A DNA stretch of 64,000 bases from Maricaulis sp. (GCF_017643475.1 NZ_JAEPNI010000004.1:242576-306575); one strand, 5' to 3'. Counted from the stretch's first letter, positions 1 to 8,790 are shown. Numbers and translations: made by a program. The notes: generated from the letters alone by a model not told the origin.

Positions 1-2
1 TG

Positions 3-434
3 CTGCTGCTCTGGTTCCACATCGCCCAGACCCTGCGCATCGTGCTGGCCCCGTCCGGGCCGTTCCATCCGGGCGAGTTCATCCAATTCATGCTGACAGC
101 CCCCGAGGGCATGACCTTCATGATCATCGGCACGATCACCGGCGCCATCCTGGCGGCTTTCGCCTTCACGATCTCCGTGCTCTCCTTCCCGATGCTGATC
201 GATCAGGATGTGGACGCTGTCACGGCCCTGGTCGCGAGTTTCCGCTCGGTCCTTGCCCAGCCTTTCGTGATGATCACCTGGGCCTGGCTCATCGCTTTCA
301 TGGTTGTTGCGGGATCAGCCGTCTTCACCATCGGCCTGGCCTTCACCTTCCTATGGATCGCGCATGCGTCCTGTTATGCCTACAAGGATTTCGAACCGAG
401 GCCGGAGCCATCGGCCAGCGCAGCAAAAAGCTGA
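3..434 (+). CDS. DUF2189-type integral membrane protein, 5' partial
   Basis: The reading frame is open from the left edge of the window to a TGA at 432-434, so only the C-terminal ~143 residues are visible. They hold three strongly hydrophobic segments (a helix ending in a FTISVLSFPML stretch, an ITWAWLIAFMVVAGS segment and a final FTIGLAFTFLWIAHASCYAY helix) and a short polar tail. The pattern and the tail resemble the DUF2189 family of inner-membrane proteins, whose function is unknown. A strong terminator follows at once. The family call is from memory of the C-terminal pattern. Confidence 0.7.
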   Translation: MLLWFHIAQTLRIVLAPSGPFHPGEFIQFMLTAPEGMTFMIIGTITGAILAAFAFTISVLSFPMLIDQDVDAVTALVASFRSVLAQPFVMITWAWLIAFMVVAGSAVFTIGLAFTFLWIAHASCYAYKDFEPRPEPSASAAKS

Positions 435-438
435 GATG

Positions 439-464
439 AACGCCCGGCACAGCCGGGCGTTTTC
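439..464 (+). terminator. Rho-independent terminator after the DUF2189 gene
   Basis: A perfect 8-bp GC stem (CGCCCGGC / GCCGGGCG) with an ACA loop, extended by two A-T pairs, is followed by TTTTC. It starts 5 bases after the stop codon. Confidence 0.85.
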
Positions 465-472
465 ATTCGCGC

Positions 473-613
473 TCAATCGCGATCGAGCGGCTTGTCGTCA
501 TCCATGAGGATGCGGTGGGCGGCACCATCGAGATGCTCGAACTGGCCGGATTTCAGGCTCCACATGAAGCCGGTCAGGCCGGCCAGGCCCATCAAAAGGG
601 CGAGCGGAATCAT
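473..613 (-). CDS. ccoS: cbb3-type oxidase assembly protein CcoS
   Basis: This small frame reads MIPLALLLMGLAGLTGFMW, then SLKSGQFEHLDGAAHRILMDDD and a short acidic tail. One membrane helix followed by the SGQF-(D/E)-D-L-x-G-x-A-x-R-I-L signature is diagnostic of CcoS. The family has ~50-60 residues, and the ATG used here gives 46. The frame stays open upstream through the end of ccoI (SLKSFLIW), so a longer form from a non-ATG start or translational coupling to ccoI is possible. CcoS is needed for cofactor insertion into cbb3 oxidase. It is the last gene of the damaged cco locus. Confidence 0.8.
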   Translation of the reverse strand: MIPLALLMGLAGLTGFMWSLKSGQFEHLDGAAHRILMDDDKPLDRD

Positions 614-630
614 CCAGATCAGGAAAGACT

Positions 631-1169
631 TCAGCGAGCGAGCTTCAACGCATTCAATATCACCAGAAGCGAGGATGCGGACATGGCAATCGCCGCAACC
701 AGAGGCGTGACAAAACCAAACACAGCCAGTGTAACCGCGATCATATTATAGACAACGTCCAGGCCAAAATTCTCCAATACGCGGCGTTTCGCGCCGCAGG
801 AAACATCCATCGCCCGGACCATGCGGTCGAGCTTGTCGCCCTGCAGCACAAAATCCGCGGCGGCCTGGGAGATTTCTACTGCTGAGGCAAGAGACACCGA
901 AATATCAGCGGCAGCCAGGGCGGGCGCGTCATTGATGCCATCACCGACCATGGCGACCTTGGCGCCCTGTTCCTTGAAGGCCTGGATACGCTCGATCTTG
1001 GCCTGCGGTTTCAGCTCGGCCTGCCACTTGTCCAGCCCCAGCTCCTCAGCGATAGCGGCTACCGGAGCCTGGCGGTCACCGGAGAGCAGGATCACGCGGC
1101 ACACGCGCTTGTGCAGCGCATCGATGGTTTCGCGCGCTTCCGGGCGCAGCTTGTCTTCAAAGCGGAAAC
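631..1169 (-). pseudogene. ccoI: 3' remnant of ccoI, copper-transporting P-type ATPase
   Basis: About 180 C-terminal residues of a CcoI/FixI P1B-ATPase remain. The end of the P domain is present (FRFEDKLRP..., LSGDR, MVGDGINDAPAL), followed by the last membrane helices ending ILNALKLAR. The heavy-metal domain, the first six helices, the CPC/CPH site and the DKTGT phosphorylation site are missing, because the reading frame breaks exactly at the left terminus of the IS3-family element at 1170. CcoI normally supplies copper for cbb3 oxidase. A copy that begins after the phosphorylation site cannot work. ccoS follows with overlapping frames. Confidence 0.9.
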
Positions 1170-1254
1170 TGTCCCCCGTCAGCGCCTATGGCACAGATTT
1201 GAGGTTGTGATTTAAGGCGGATTTGGGTTTCGTCGTAGTGACGAAGGAACGAAG

Positions 1255-1629
1255 ATGAAGCCCAAATCCTCAAGGTCTAAATCGCCTGCCGAGCAGGTGG
1301 TGAAGGACATCCGCCGAAAGGCCCGTCGGCATTTTTCCGCTAAAGACAAGATCAGGATCGTGCTCAACGGCCTGCGCGGTGATGACTCCATCGCCGAGCT
1401 GTGCCGCAAGGAAGGCATTGCCCAGAGCCTGTATTACTCCTGTTTCAAGGAATTCATGGAAGCTGGCAAGCGTCGGCTTGCCGGTGACACCGCCCGTGCT
1501 GCTACCACGGACGAGGTGAAAGATCTTCGTCGCGAGGCCCGCGATCTGAAGGAGTGTGTGGCCGACCTCATCCTGGAGAACCGCCTGCTCAAAAAAAGCA
1601 TGGTCGCGGATGGGGGAGACAACGAATGA
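1255..1629 (+). CDS. IS3-family transposase OrfA (helix-turn-helix subunit)
   Basis: A 124-residue basic protein with the IS3 OrfA layout. The N-terminal helix-turn-helix region (FSAKDKIRIVLNGLRG, then SIAELCRKEGIAQSLYYSCFKEF) binds the element ends, and a C-terminal leucine-zipper-like coiled coil (DEVKDLRREARDLKECVADLILENRLLKK) follows. The stop overlaps the orfB ATG (ATGA at 1626-1629), so orfB can be made by coupling or by -1 frameshifting at the upstream A7G run. No damage is visible. Confidence 0.9.
   Translation: MKPKSSRSKSPAEQVVKDIRRKARRHFSAKDKIRIVLNGLRGDDSIAELCRKEGIAQSLYYSCFKEFMEAGKRRLAGDTARAATTDEVKDLRREARDLKECVADLILENRLLKKSMVADGGDNE
1591..1598 (+). other. Probable -1 programmed frameshift site (A7G)
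   Basis: AAAAAAAG lies where the orfA frame reads AAA AAA AGC. A -1 slip enters the upstream open extension of orfB and would give the OrfAB fusion transposase typical of IS3 elements. The site is inferred from sequence only. Confidence 0.65.
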
Positions 1630-2606
1630 GGTATCCCGCATCCGAGAAGCTGGAGATCATCCGTATCGTCGAGCAGTCTCACCTGCCCGCCAAGCAAACG
1701 CTGGACCAGATCGGCGTGGCAAGGCGAACCTTCTACCGCTGGTATGACCTCTACATTGAAGGCGGGCCGGAGGCGCTGGCAAACCGGCCATCGACGCCGA
1801 GCCGGGTGTGGAACCGCATCGGTGAGGACATCCAGCAGCAGATCGTCGAGATGGCGCTGGAGCTGACCGAACTGTCTCCTCGCGAACTGGCGGTGCGCTT
1901 CACCGACGAGCGGTGCTACTTCGTATCCGAAGCCACGGTTTACCGCCTTCTCAAGGCCCATGATCTGATCACCAGTCCGGCCTACACGGTGATCAAGGCG
2001 GCAGAGGCGTTCCACACGCAGACGACTCGGCCCAACGAGATATGGCAGACCGATTTTACCTACTTCAAGATCATCGGATGGGGCTGGGTCTACCTATCCA
2101 CCGTGCTCGACGATTACTCGCGCTACATCATTGCTTGGAAGCTCCGCTCCACCATGAGGGCCGAGGACGTCACCGAGACGCTCGACATGGCTCTGGCAGC
2201 CTCAGGCTACGACCACGCCAACGTGCTGCACAGGCCGCGGCTCCTGAGCGACAACGGCCCGAGTTACATCGCCGGAGAACTGGCCGATTATCTCAATGGC
2301 AAGCAGATGGATCACGTTCGCGGCGCGCCCTTCCATCCGCAGACCCAAGGCAAGATCGAGCGCTGGCACCAGACCCTGAAGAGCTGTGTGTTGCTGGAGA
2401 ACTACTTCCTGCCCGGCGATCTCGAACAGCAGATCGAGGCCTTCGTCGAGCATTACAACCACCAGCGCTACCACGAGAGCCTCGACAACGTCACAGCCGG
2501 CGACGCCTACTTCGGCAAGGCACAAGCAATCATCAAACCAAGAGAAAGGATCAAGCGACAGACACTCGAACATCGGCGCTTGCAACACCGCAGGCTCGCC
2601 GCCTAA
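1626..2606 (+). CDS. IS3-family transposase OrfB (DDE integrase-like catalytic subunit)
   Basis: The frame has 326 residues from the ATG overlapping orfA, and the open extension reaches back to 1554. The N-terminal HTH_21-like region (IGVARRTFYRWYDLYIEGG) is followed by an rve integrase core: first Asp in IWQTDFTYF, second Asp in LLSDNGPSY, and Glu in QTQGKIERWHQTLK. The spacing fits the DDE catalytic triad of IS3 transposases, and the C-terminal HYNHQRYHESLDN motif is also family-typical. The frame is intact, so the element could be active. Confidence 0.92.
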   Translation: MRYPASEKLEIIRIVEQSHLPAKQTLDQIGVARRTFYRWYDLYIEGGPEALANRPSTPSRVWNRIGEDIQQQIVEMALELTELSPRELAVRFTDERCYFVSEATVYRLLKAHDLITSPAYTVIKAAEAFHTQTTRPNEIWQTDFTYFKIIGWGWVYLSTVLDDYSRYIIAWKLRSTMRAEDVTETLDMALAASGYDHANVLHRPRLLSDNGPSYIAGELADYLNGKQMDHVRGAPFHPQTQGKIERWHQTLKSCVLLENYFLPGDLEQQIEAFVEHYNHQRYHESLDNVTAGDAYFGKAQAIIKPRERIKRQTLEHRRLQHRRLAA

Positions 2607-2685
2607 ACATCAATCCCAGACGAGGCCCACACTCCGCAATCCTACGCCGCGAGTTGTGCCAAATGTTCTGACGACGGACACTAAG

Positions 2686-3060
2686 ATGGATAAGTTCTTC
2701 TCGACCCGCATGATGTGGAATTGGAATACGGAAGAGGCTCCGCAGGACGGCTCTCGTTTCCTCGCATTCATCCCCGCAGCGAAGGAAGCTAATCGGGTGC
2801 AGCGCGTCCGTTGCAAGCGCGGTGAACTCTCGCTTGATAGCGGGTTCTACAACGACCACGGAAACCCGGTCGAGATCGACGCCTTCTTCGCGTGGACCGA
2901 TCCGGCTGAGGAACGTCGCATCCTCGACGCCTTCTCAATTGATGAGCCGGATGGTCACGAACTGCTCGATGAGCAAATCAACCATAAAGAGCTCGCAGGA
3001 CCGCCTGACGTCCAGCGCGCGCGACCGTGCCCGCTCAGTTGGGGAGATCGGTCCGCTTGA
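2686..3060 (+). CDS. Hypothetical protein abutting the IS3 element
   Basis: A 124-residue soluble protein starting MDKFFSTRMMWNWN and containing APQDGSRFLAFIPA. A tryptophan-rich start followed by PxDGxxFLAF recalls short phage- or plasmid-borne proteins that begin with W...P.DG. I cannot name a family. The ATG lies 6 bases beyond the IS right terminus, so the original N-terminus may have been removed by the insertion. Its TGA abuts the stop of the convergent hydrolase gene (TGATCA at 3058-3063). It is part of the foreign segment between the two IS ends. Confidence 0.5.
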   Translation: MDKFFSTRMMWNWNTEEAPQDGSRFLAFIPAAKEANRVQRVRCKRGELSLDSGFYNDHGNPVEIDAFFAWTDPAEERRILDAFSIDEPDGHELLDEQINHKELAGPPDVQRARPCPLSWGDRSA

Positions 3061-4539
3061 TCAATAGCCGTGCTGATCCAGGAACGCGTTGACACGGGTA
3101 CGGGTGAGGTGCGCGCGGTCCGGATCACGCAGGAAGAAATGACCGGCCTGGGGGAAATCAATCATGTCGACAGACGTGCCCTGGGCGCGGGCGGCTTGGG
3201 CAAAGGCCGTGGCCGTCTCAAAGGAACAGTCCGTATCCTCGTGGGCATGGGCGATAAACAGCGGGGGTAGCGCTCCGTCCATCATGTGCAAGGGTGAGAG
3301 CGAGCGGGCGGTTGGCCAGCCTCCGGCAATCGAGATCATGTAGCCGTCATCGGTCATGTCCATACAGCCGGAAAAGGAGAGGGCCAAATCAGGTCGCGAG
3401 GGCGAAGTCGGCGCTTCCAGTGTGGCCGCTGCGACGGAGAGATGCGCGCCAGCGGAAAAACCCGACACGCCGATCCGGGACGCGTCGATGCCATAGGTCT
3501 GGGCATTCTCGCGGAGCCAGGCGATCGCATCTGTCACATCGGCGAGACTGTCTCCGGCCCGCACACCGAAACGCCCCCGCGTGCGATACTCAATCTGCGC
3601 CACCACATGGCCGCGATCCTTGAAGAAACTACAGGGCCCGCACCAGCTCCAGGACCCGAAAAACCAGCCACCGCCGTGGACCCAGACCATGGCGGGACGA
3701 AGGTCATCATCCGCGCTCCAGTCGTCGGGCAGGTAGATATGAATCTCCAGATCATAATCGTCGAAGGTCTTGAAGGTCTCGATGATATGACCGTCCCGCT
3801 CGGCGCGTTCGGCGGCGACCATCGCCAGGATATCGTCGGACGCCTCGCCCGGGCAGGCGGCGCGGTGATCTTCGGCTTCGGTGTGCAGGCCATCGGCGGC
3901 GTTTTCCTCCACCCAGAGCCTGAGAGACTGGGTGTTGAGGTAACACTGGATATCGGGATGACTGAACCGGTGGCCCGACTCCAGCTTGGCCGTCAGGAAT
4001 TGCACGGTGCCGGGCACATCTTCGTCAAAGCGTGTATCGGCCCAGTAATCGCGCAGTCGTTCGATGAAGCTGCGATACTCGTCCAGTTCGAGCAGGTCCG
4101 CCCGTCCCAGATCCACCTCGTCGAGATAGGCATCATAGGTGGAACTGGGACGAAAGGCGCGATCCTGCGTCAGGCGTCCGTGCATCGGGCCGTAAAGCAG
4201 ACGACCGATGGCCCATTCATAATGGATACGCGTGATGTAAGCCTCGGCTGAACGATCATGTTCGACTTCCAGTGCGCGCAGTTGTGTTTTCCACCCGTCG
4301 ATCTCCTCTGCCCAGCCGGTGATGAAAGCTTGTTCGTCGAGGGCGGCGAGTTCGCGATAGCGACTATTGAGTATCTCGGTCCAGCGCGCGGCAATCGCAT
4401 CGGCCTCAGCCTGAAAACCGCTTGCCTCGTCCTGTGCCCCAGTCTGCGTCTGGGCCTGAGCCTGACTCGAGACCGATAGAACGAGGAGGGACAAGGCAAG
4501 CAGGCTGGCGGCAAGCCCGATAAAGCGCAGATGGAACAT
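3061..4539 (-). CDS. Secreted alpha/beta hydrolase, carboxylesterase type
   Basis: The chosen start (MFHLRFIGLAASLLALSLLVLSVSSQAQAQ) gives 492 residues with a clear signal peptide; a longer frame to 4596 lacks one. An N-terminal helical region of ~200 residues precedes an esterase/lipase (BD-FAE, Aes-like) domain. That domain has the oxyanion motif HGGGWFFGS, the nucleophile elbow GVSGFSAGAH, an acid in AHEDTDCS and His in AGHFF. It probably hydrolyses an ester outside the cytoplasm; the substrate is unknown. It lies between an IS3-family element and a second IS end, in a place where cbb3 oxidase genes should be, so it has been brought in. Confidence 0.8.
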   Translation of the reverse strand: MFHLRFIGLAASLLALSLLVLSVSSQAQAQTQTGAQDEASGFQAEADAIAARWTEILNSRYRELAALDEQAFITGWAEEIDGWKTQLRALEVEHDRSAEAYITRIHYEWAIGRLLYGPMHGRLTQDRAFRPSSTYDAYLDEVDLGRADLLELDEYRSFIERLRDYWADTRFDEDVPGTVQFLTAKLESGHRFSHPDIQCYLNTQSLRLWVEENAADGLHTEAEDHRAACPGEASDDILAMVAAERAERDGHIIETFKTFDDYDLEIHIYLPDDWSADDDLRPAMVWVHGGGWFFGSWSWCGPCSFFKDRGHVVAQIEYRTRGRFGVRAGDSLADVTDAIAWLRENAQTYGIDASRIGVSGFSAGAHLSVAAATLEAPTSPSRPDLALSFSGCMDMTDDGYMISIAGGWPTARSLSPLHMMDGALPPLFIAHAHEDTDCSFETATAFAQAARAQGTSVDMIDFPQAGHFFLRDPDRAHLTRTRVNAFLDQHGY

Positions 4540-4651
4540 GATAACCTCGACACATGCAGATCCGGCCAAGCTAGACGGTTCAGGCGCAATCGTCACGAGA
4601 GAAAGCGAGGGTTGAAGCGCCTCGGGTTAAGGGGCTCTTGCGAACGGAAGC

Positions 4652-4682
4652 AAAAGGCCCGAACCGTCGGGGCTTCGGGCCT
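4652..4682 (-). terminator. Stranded Rho-independent terminator
   Basis: A 9-bp perfect stem (AGGCCCGAA / TTCGGGCCT) has its U-run (CCTTTTGC) on the minus strand. It lies upstream of the hydrolase gene and just inside the IS end at 4720, so it is probably the terminator of a minus-strand gene lost on the right-hand side. Confidence 0.7.
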
Positions 4683-4719
4683 GATAATGAGAGGCGGGCG
4701 CGGGTTTTCCGGCGCGATC

Positions 4720-4810
4720 TGTCCCCCGTCAGCGCCTATGGCACAGATTTGAGGTTGTTATTTAGGGAGGGTTTGGGTTTCGTCGTAGTGACGAAGGAAC
4801 GAAGATGAAG
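4720..4810 (+). repeat. 91-bp second copy of the IS3-family left end (remnant)
   Basis: Positions 4720-4810 match 1170-1260 with four mismatches, from the terminal TGTCC to the first two codons of orfA (ATGAAG). The sequence then jumps directly into ccoN. It has the same orientation as the complete element. Everything after the orfA start codon has been deleted together with the 3' part of ccoN. Confidence 0.92.
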
Positions 4811-5763
4811 ATCAGGGACCAGAAGTGGATGATGGAGAGGCGGTAAGAATAGACCGGACGCTGTACCCGCTTCGGAATGAAGTAGTACATGATGCCAAGG
4901 AAACCTGCCGTCAGGAAGAAACCAACCGCGTTGTGGCCATACCACCACTGGGTCAGAGCGTTCTGCACACCGGCCATCAGCGAGTAGCTGCGCGAGCCGA
5001 AGAAATCGACCGGCATGGCCAGGTTATTGACCACGTGCAGTACCGCGATCGTCAGGATGAAGGCGAGGTAGAACCAGTTGGCCACATAGATGTGCGGCTC
5101 CTTGCGCTTCATCAGCGTGCCGAGGAAGACCAGGAGATAGGCGACCCAGACCACGGTCAACCAGAGGTCGGCATACCATTCCGGCTCGGCCTATTCCTGC
5201 CCCTGGGTGATGCCGATCAGATAACCGGACGCCGCGATGACGATGAAGAACTGATAGCCCCAGAAGACGAACCAGGGCCAGATCCCGCCGGCAATGCGCG
5301 TGCGGCACGTCCGCTGAACGACGTAGAAGGATGTCGCGATCAGCACATTGCCGCCAAAGGCGAAGATCACCGCTGACGTATGCAGCGGGCGCAGGCGACC
5401 AAAGCTCAGAAAGCCGAAATCATCGAAATTGAGGATCGGGAAGGCCAGCTGGGCAGCGATGATGACACCAACCAGCAATCCGGCAACGCCCCAGAAGAGC
5501 GAGGCGATGACGCCTGCCTTGACGATGTCCTCGTTATAGTCGGACTGATCCGTGATCACACCGCCGCGCGCCGCAGCGCCGACGACCAGGAAAATGCCCG
5601 TCAGGAAGCCGCCGAGAATCAACCAGGACTGCCCTTTCATGGCAGCATCCGGCGCAAAGGCAGCAGCGAAGAGCGCCCAGAGCGCCCCTAAAATTGTAAT
5701 TAGACCAACGCCAGCAAGGTTTATATCAAACCCGCTACGCTGGAGAGATTGCGACGAAGTCAT
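4811..5763 (-). pseudogene. ccoN: ccoN, cbb3 oxidase catalytic subunit, truncated with internal stop
   Basis: About 319 codons of the haem-copper oxidase subunit I of cbb3 type survive. They include helices with [15 protein letters not shown] (low-spin haem His region) and later [22 protein letters not shown]. An amber codon (TAG, 5191-5193) stands in [21 protein letters not shown], where the family has tyrosine. The frame on both sides is the same, so this is a base substitution. The gene then breaks at the IS remnant at 4810, losing the remaining helices. No ccoO, ccoQ, ccoP, ccoG or ccoH is found in the window. Confidence 0.92.
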
Positions 5764-6010
5764 CGACGCCCCCGGTTCTTGATTGCCTGTCAGGTCTCCG
5801 GGTTACGGGTTCAATTCCACAAAATCTGTATGGCAATTTGTCGCGCGACAGGATGGACGCAGTTTGCACGCCCTGCGCTTACCCATTTTTCGCGACGGAT
5901 TTGCCGTTCAGGTTGCGTTTTAGGGTTACAATCTGCAAAACTGCGAAGAACAGGCTGCACAATAAGGCCTGATCGGGGAGCGAGCCATATGGCGCTCGTG
6001 GGGGAAAATC

Positions 6011-6265
6011 ATGTTGTCACAGACACATAGCTTCAAGACTGAAGAAGAGGTTCTGCGCTTTCAGCAACACGTGCTGCGGTTCATTACACGCTTGGACAAA
6101 AGCAAAACCAACAATGGCGAATGCCTCTTCCTAACCAATAATCGCACGGTCCGACGACAACTGGTCACCGTCCAGGCAACCAGTTCGGGCACACTCGACG
6201 CCTTCAACGAGTATCTTGATACCGATACGGCGCGACGCGACTGGAGTTTGGTTGACGTAGTCTGA
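6011..6265 (+). CDS. Small hypothetical protein
   Basis: An 84-residue soluble protein preceded by GGGGGAAAATC-ATG, a usable ribosome-binding site. It is rich in charged and polar residues (KTEEEVLRFQQHVLRFITRLDKSK at the start, then a Thr-rich middle). It has no membrane helix and no motif I recognise. It ends 3 bases before the stop of the convergent transaldolase gene. It is probably real because of the start context and its clean fit between neighbours, but it could be lineage-specific. Confidence 0.5.
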   Translation: MLSQTHSFKTEEEVLRFQQHVLRFITRLDKSKTNNGECLFLTNNRTVRRQLVTVQATSSGTLDAFNEYLDTDTARRDWSLVDVV

Positions 6266-6268
6266 GCT

Positions 6269-6919
6269 CTAGAGCGACTGACCCGTCTTTTTCCAATCAT
6301 CCATGAAAGCAGCCAGGCCCTTGTCGGTCAGCTGGTGCTTGACCAGCCCCTTGAGCACGCCCGGCGGTACGGTCGCAACATCAGCTCCGGCGATGGCACA
6401 CTCCTGCACATGCGCAGCAGATCGGATTGATGCAGCCAGCACCTCGGTCTCGAAACCGTAATTGTCGAAGATCATGCGCAGATCGTGGATCAGCTCCATG
6501 CCATCAACCCCAAGATCGTCCAGACGACCGATGAAGGGCGAGACATAGGTCGCGCCGGCCTTCGCAGCCATCAGGCCCTGATTGGCCGAAAAACACAGGG
6601 TGACATTGGTCTGGATGCCTGCACTGACGAGCGCCTTGCACGCCTTCAGCCCATCCCATGTCAATGGCAATTTGACCACGACATTTGATGCAATAGCCGC
6701 AAGTTTCTTGCCTTCCGCGATCATGGCGTCGGCTTCCAGGGCCGTAACCTCAGCGCTGACCGGCCCCTCGACGATTTCGCATATCTCGGCGATCACCTCG
6801 ATAAAGTCGCGACCTGATTTCATGATCAGCGAGGGGTTTGTGGTCACGCCATCAAGCAGGCCGACATCGGCGATATCACGGATCTCAGAAACGTCAGCAG
6901 TGTCGACGAAAAACTTCAT
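6269..6919 (-). CDS. tal: Transaldolase (TalC/fructose-6-phosphate aldolase-like)
   Basis: A 216-residue protein of the short transaldolase class (~215-220 residues). It begins [13 protein letters not shown] and has GVTTNPSL, the Schiff-base lysine in VVVKLPLT (K83), [21 protein letters not shown] and VLAASIRS, all in the usual order. It moves a dihydroxyacetone unit between sugar phosphates in the non-oxidative pentose phosphate pathway. Transaldolase and F6P aldolase activities cannot be separated by eye; the length fits both. It is a single gene, convergent with 6011-6265. Confidence 0.92.
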   Translation of the reverse strand: MKFFVDTADVSEIRDIADVGLLDGVTTNPSLIMKSGRDFIEVIAEICEIVEGPVSAEVTALEADAMIAEGKKLAAIASNVVVKLPLTWDGLKACKALVSAGIQTNVTLCFSANQGLMAAKAGATYVSPFIGRLDDLGVDGMELIHDLRMIFDNYGFETEVLAASIRSAAHVQECAIAGADVATVPPGVLKGLVKHQLTDKGLAAFMDDWKKTGQSL

Positions 6920-6989
6920 GGCTGTGCCCTCGCTGGGTGATCATTGGCCTAGCGACATGACATGTTCGCGCGCCCAAGCCAAGCTGGTT

Positions 6990-7952
6990 TTAAGTCGCAA
7001 AAACCCGGCTTGCCATTTCGTCGATAAAGCGCTCGCACGTGTCCGGCTGGGTCACCAGCGGCATGTGCCCCACCCCGCCCATGCGGACCAGGTGAAGTTC
7101 CGGCTGCACCGCCATGATTGCCGCGACATGATGGTCGGCCACCAGCACCGCATCATCATCGCCGTACAACATCCCCATGGGAGCAGAAATCCGAGCGTAC
7201 AAATCCTGCTGCGCTCCGATATCCATCGGCACTGCGTGCATATCGGTCGACGCCGCGTAGTAGGCAACCGGCCGAAGCGACAACAATCCACCTCCGCGCG
7301 TTCGAAAGTCCTCAGGGACCGGTTCCGGAGCAAAGATCGTCTCCACCACGGCGGCGCCATTGCGGATGGACGCCGGTACAGCGATCGTGTTTGCGATGAT
7401 GCCCCGCAGGGCGGAATTGGGCGCAAAGAGACCACCAAATACGGCCGGAGCGCTCTCCTGGACAGCCGTGAGCGGTGACAGCATTGCCAACCCGCCGACC
7501 AGTTCAGGGTGGTCGATGGCCAGGCGAAGGGAGATCGCACCGCCCAGGGAATGTCCGATGACAAGCGGTTTCTCGATGCCCTTTCGGCGGATGAAATCGG
7601 CAATCATTTCCGCCTGCCTTGGAAGGCGCGCCAGCTCGTCATTATCCCGTTCGGAATGTCCGCATCCCGGACGGTCGATAGCGATGACGTGATAGCGCTC
7701 GGCCAGACGATCGATCATCGCATAGCCGAAATTGTGCAGGTTGCCGCCCAGGCCATGGATCAGCAGCAGCGGCCGCCCCTCGCCCTTCTCGACATAGTGG
7801 ATGCGGCCGCCCTCAACCTCCTGGAAAGCACCGGCTGGCGCCATGGCCTTGGAAATCTTGCCAGACACATAGGCCGAGAAGCCTGCGAAACCGATCAGGA
7901 CCAGCATCACGATCAGCAACAGCGCGCCCAGAATTGTCAGAGTCAGTTCCAT
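6990..7952 (-). CDS. Membrane-anchored alpha/beta hydrolase
   Basis: 320 residues. An N-terminal hydrophobic anchor (about residues 5-30) is followed by an alpha/beta hydrolase fold with HGLGGN (oxyanion), DRPGCGHS, nucleophile GHSLGG, an acid in LYGDDD and His in GVGHMP. The gene is the last of a three-gene operon, 1 base after the SDR gene. With a Baeyer-Villiger monooxygenase and a dehydrogenase upstream, an esterase/lactonase acting on the oxygenation product is a reasonable inference. Confidence 0.85.
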   Translation of the reverse strand: MELTLTILGALLLIVMLVLIGFAGFSAYVSGKISKAMAPAGAFQEVEGGRIHYVEKGEGRPLLLIHGLGGNLHNFGYAMIDRLAERYHVIAIDRPGCGHSERDNDELARLPRQAEMIADFIRRKGIEKPLVIGHSLGGAISLRLAIDHPELVGGLAMLSPLTAVQESAPAVFGGLFAPNSALRGIIANTIAVPASIRNGAAVVETIFAPEPVPEDFRTRGGGLLSLRPVAYYAASTDMHAVPMDIGAQQDLYARISAPMGMLYGDDDAVLVADHHVAAIMAVQPELHLVRMGGVGHMPLVTQPDTCERFIDEMASRVFAT

Positions 7953-7953
7953 G

Positions 7954-8790
7954 TCAGTCCTCCGCTTTCGCGCTGCCGAGGCGACGCGCCATCAGCCCCC
8001 AATAGCTCGATGGCATCAGGCGTTCGAGCCAGTGTAGTAAATGCGCGTCCCTGCCCACCAGCACCCGTGGTTTGCGGCGCTCGACACCGCGCAGGATGAT
8101 TCCGGCCGCCTCGCTTGGCGGCATCACCAGATTCTGGGCCGCCTGCTTCAAGCCGGCCTCGATGTCTTCCTCGCTGGCGCTGTCCGATACCCGGGCCGAC
8201 TTGGCGATGTTCGTGTTCACACCGCCCGGATGGACGGTGGTCACCGAGATATCGGACCCGGCCAGCTCGTGACGCAGGGCGTCAGAGAAGCCACGAACAC
8301 CGAACTTGCTGGCGCTGTAGGCAGTCTGCCCGGCCGGCGCAATAACCCCGAAAATGCTGGAGACATTGGTTATGTGCCCATCGCCACTCGCATGCATCAG
8401 GGGCAGGAAAGCTCGGGTCATGCGGATCGGCCCCCAGAAATTGATTCCGACCAGCCATTCGAAAGTCTCTTCGGACAATTCCTCGAACGTACCGCCGGCA
8501 GCAACGCCGGCATTGTTGAAGAGGAGGTGTGCCTCGCCGTGTTCAGCGCGCACCGTGTCAGCAAAGTCAGCAATATCACCGCGCCGGCCAACATCCACAC
8601 GCGTGGCTGTGACCTTGCGCTCATTGCTGGCCAGCGCGTTTGCGACCTCCCGGAGTGCATCCTCATTGATATCTGCCAGCGCCAGATTGCAGTCACGCTC
8701 GGCGAGCGCAAAGGCCAGCGCGCGGCCAATCCCGCTGGCTGCGCCAGTGATCACTGCCGTTTTGCCGGCAAACTCCAGACGTCCGCTCAT
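7954..8790 (-). CDS. Short-chain dehydrogenase/reductase
   Basis: 278 residues of classical SDR type. The cofactor loop TGAASGIG is near residue 16, followed by NNAG, the catalytic Ser in NVSSIFG and YSASK (Tyr/Lys). A long C-terminal extension (RRKPRVLVGRDAHLLHWLERL) resembles SDRs found with BVMO genes. It overlaps the upstream BVMO gene by 4 bases (ATGA), so the two are translationally coupled. It probably oxidises an alcohol to the ketone used by the monooxygenase; the substrate is unknown. Confidence 0.88.
   Translation of the reverse strand: MSGRLEFAGKTAVITGAASGIGRALAFALAERDCNLALADINEDALREVANALASNERKVTATRVDVGRRGDIADFADTVRAEHGEAHLLFNNAGVAAGGTFEELSEETFEWLVGINFWGPIRMTRAFLPLMHASGDGHITNVSSIFGVIAPAGQTAYSASKFGVRGFSDALRHELAGSDISVTTVHPGGVNTNIAKSARVSDSASEEDIEAGLKQAAQNLVMPPSEAAGIILRGVERRKPRVLVGRDAHLLHWLERLMPSSYWGLMARRLGSAKAED

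Larger units (their letters stand above)
1170..2680 (+). mobile_element. Complete IS3-family insertion sequence
   Basis: The element starts TGTCC and ends GGACA. The two ends form an imperfect inverted repeat of ~27 bp (shared blocks TGTCC, CGTCAG and TGGCACA). It carries two overlapping transposase frames with a slippery A7G run between them, as in the IS3 family. The bases flanking the element (GGAAAC on the left, CTAAG on the right) do not form a direct repeat. So the two flanks were probably not joined before insertion, which suggests a later rearrangement. The left end lies inside ccoI. Confidence 0.9.

Noticed and set aside
4531..4752. Frame antisense to the start of the esterase
   Set aside because: It covers the signal peptide and the stranded terminator; no start context and a low-complexity product.
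5764..5830. Possible FNR box upstream of ccoN
   Set aside because: CTGAC and ATCAA are present, but the spacing is 5 instead of 4 bases and the first arm is a poor match.
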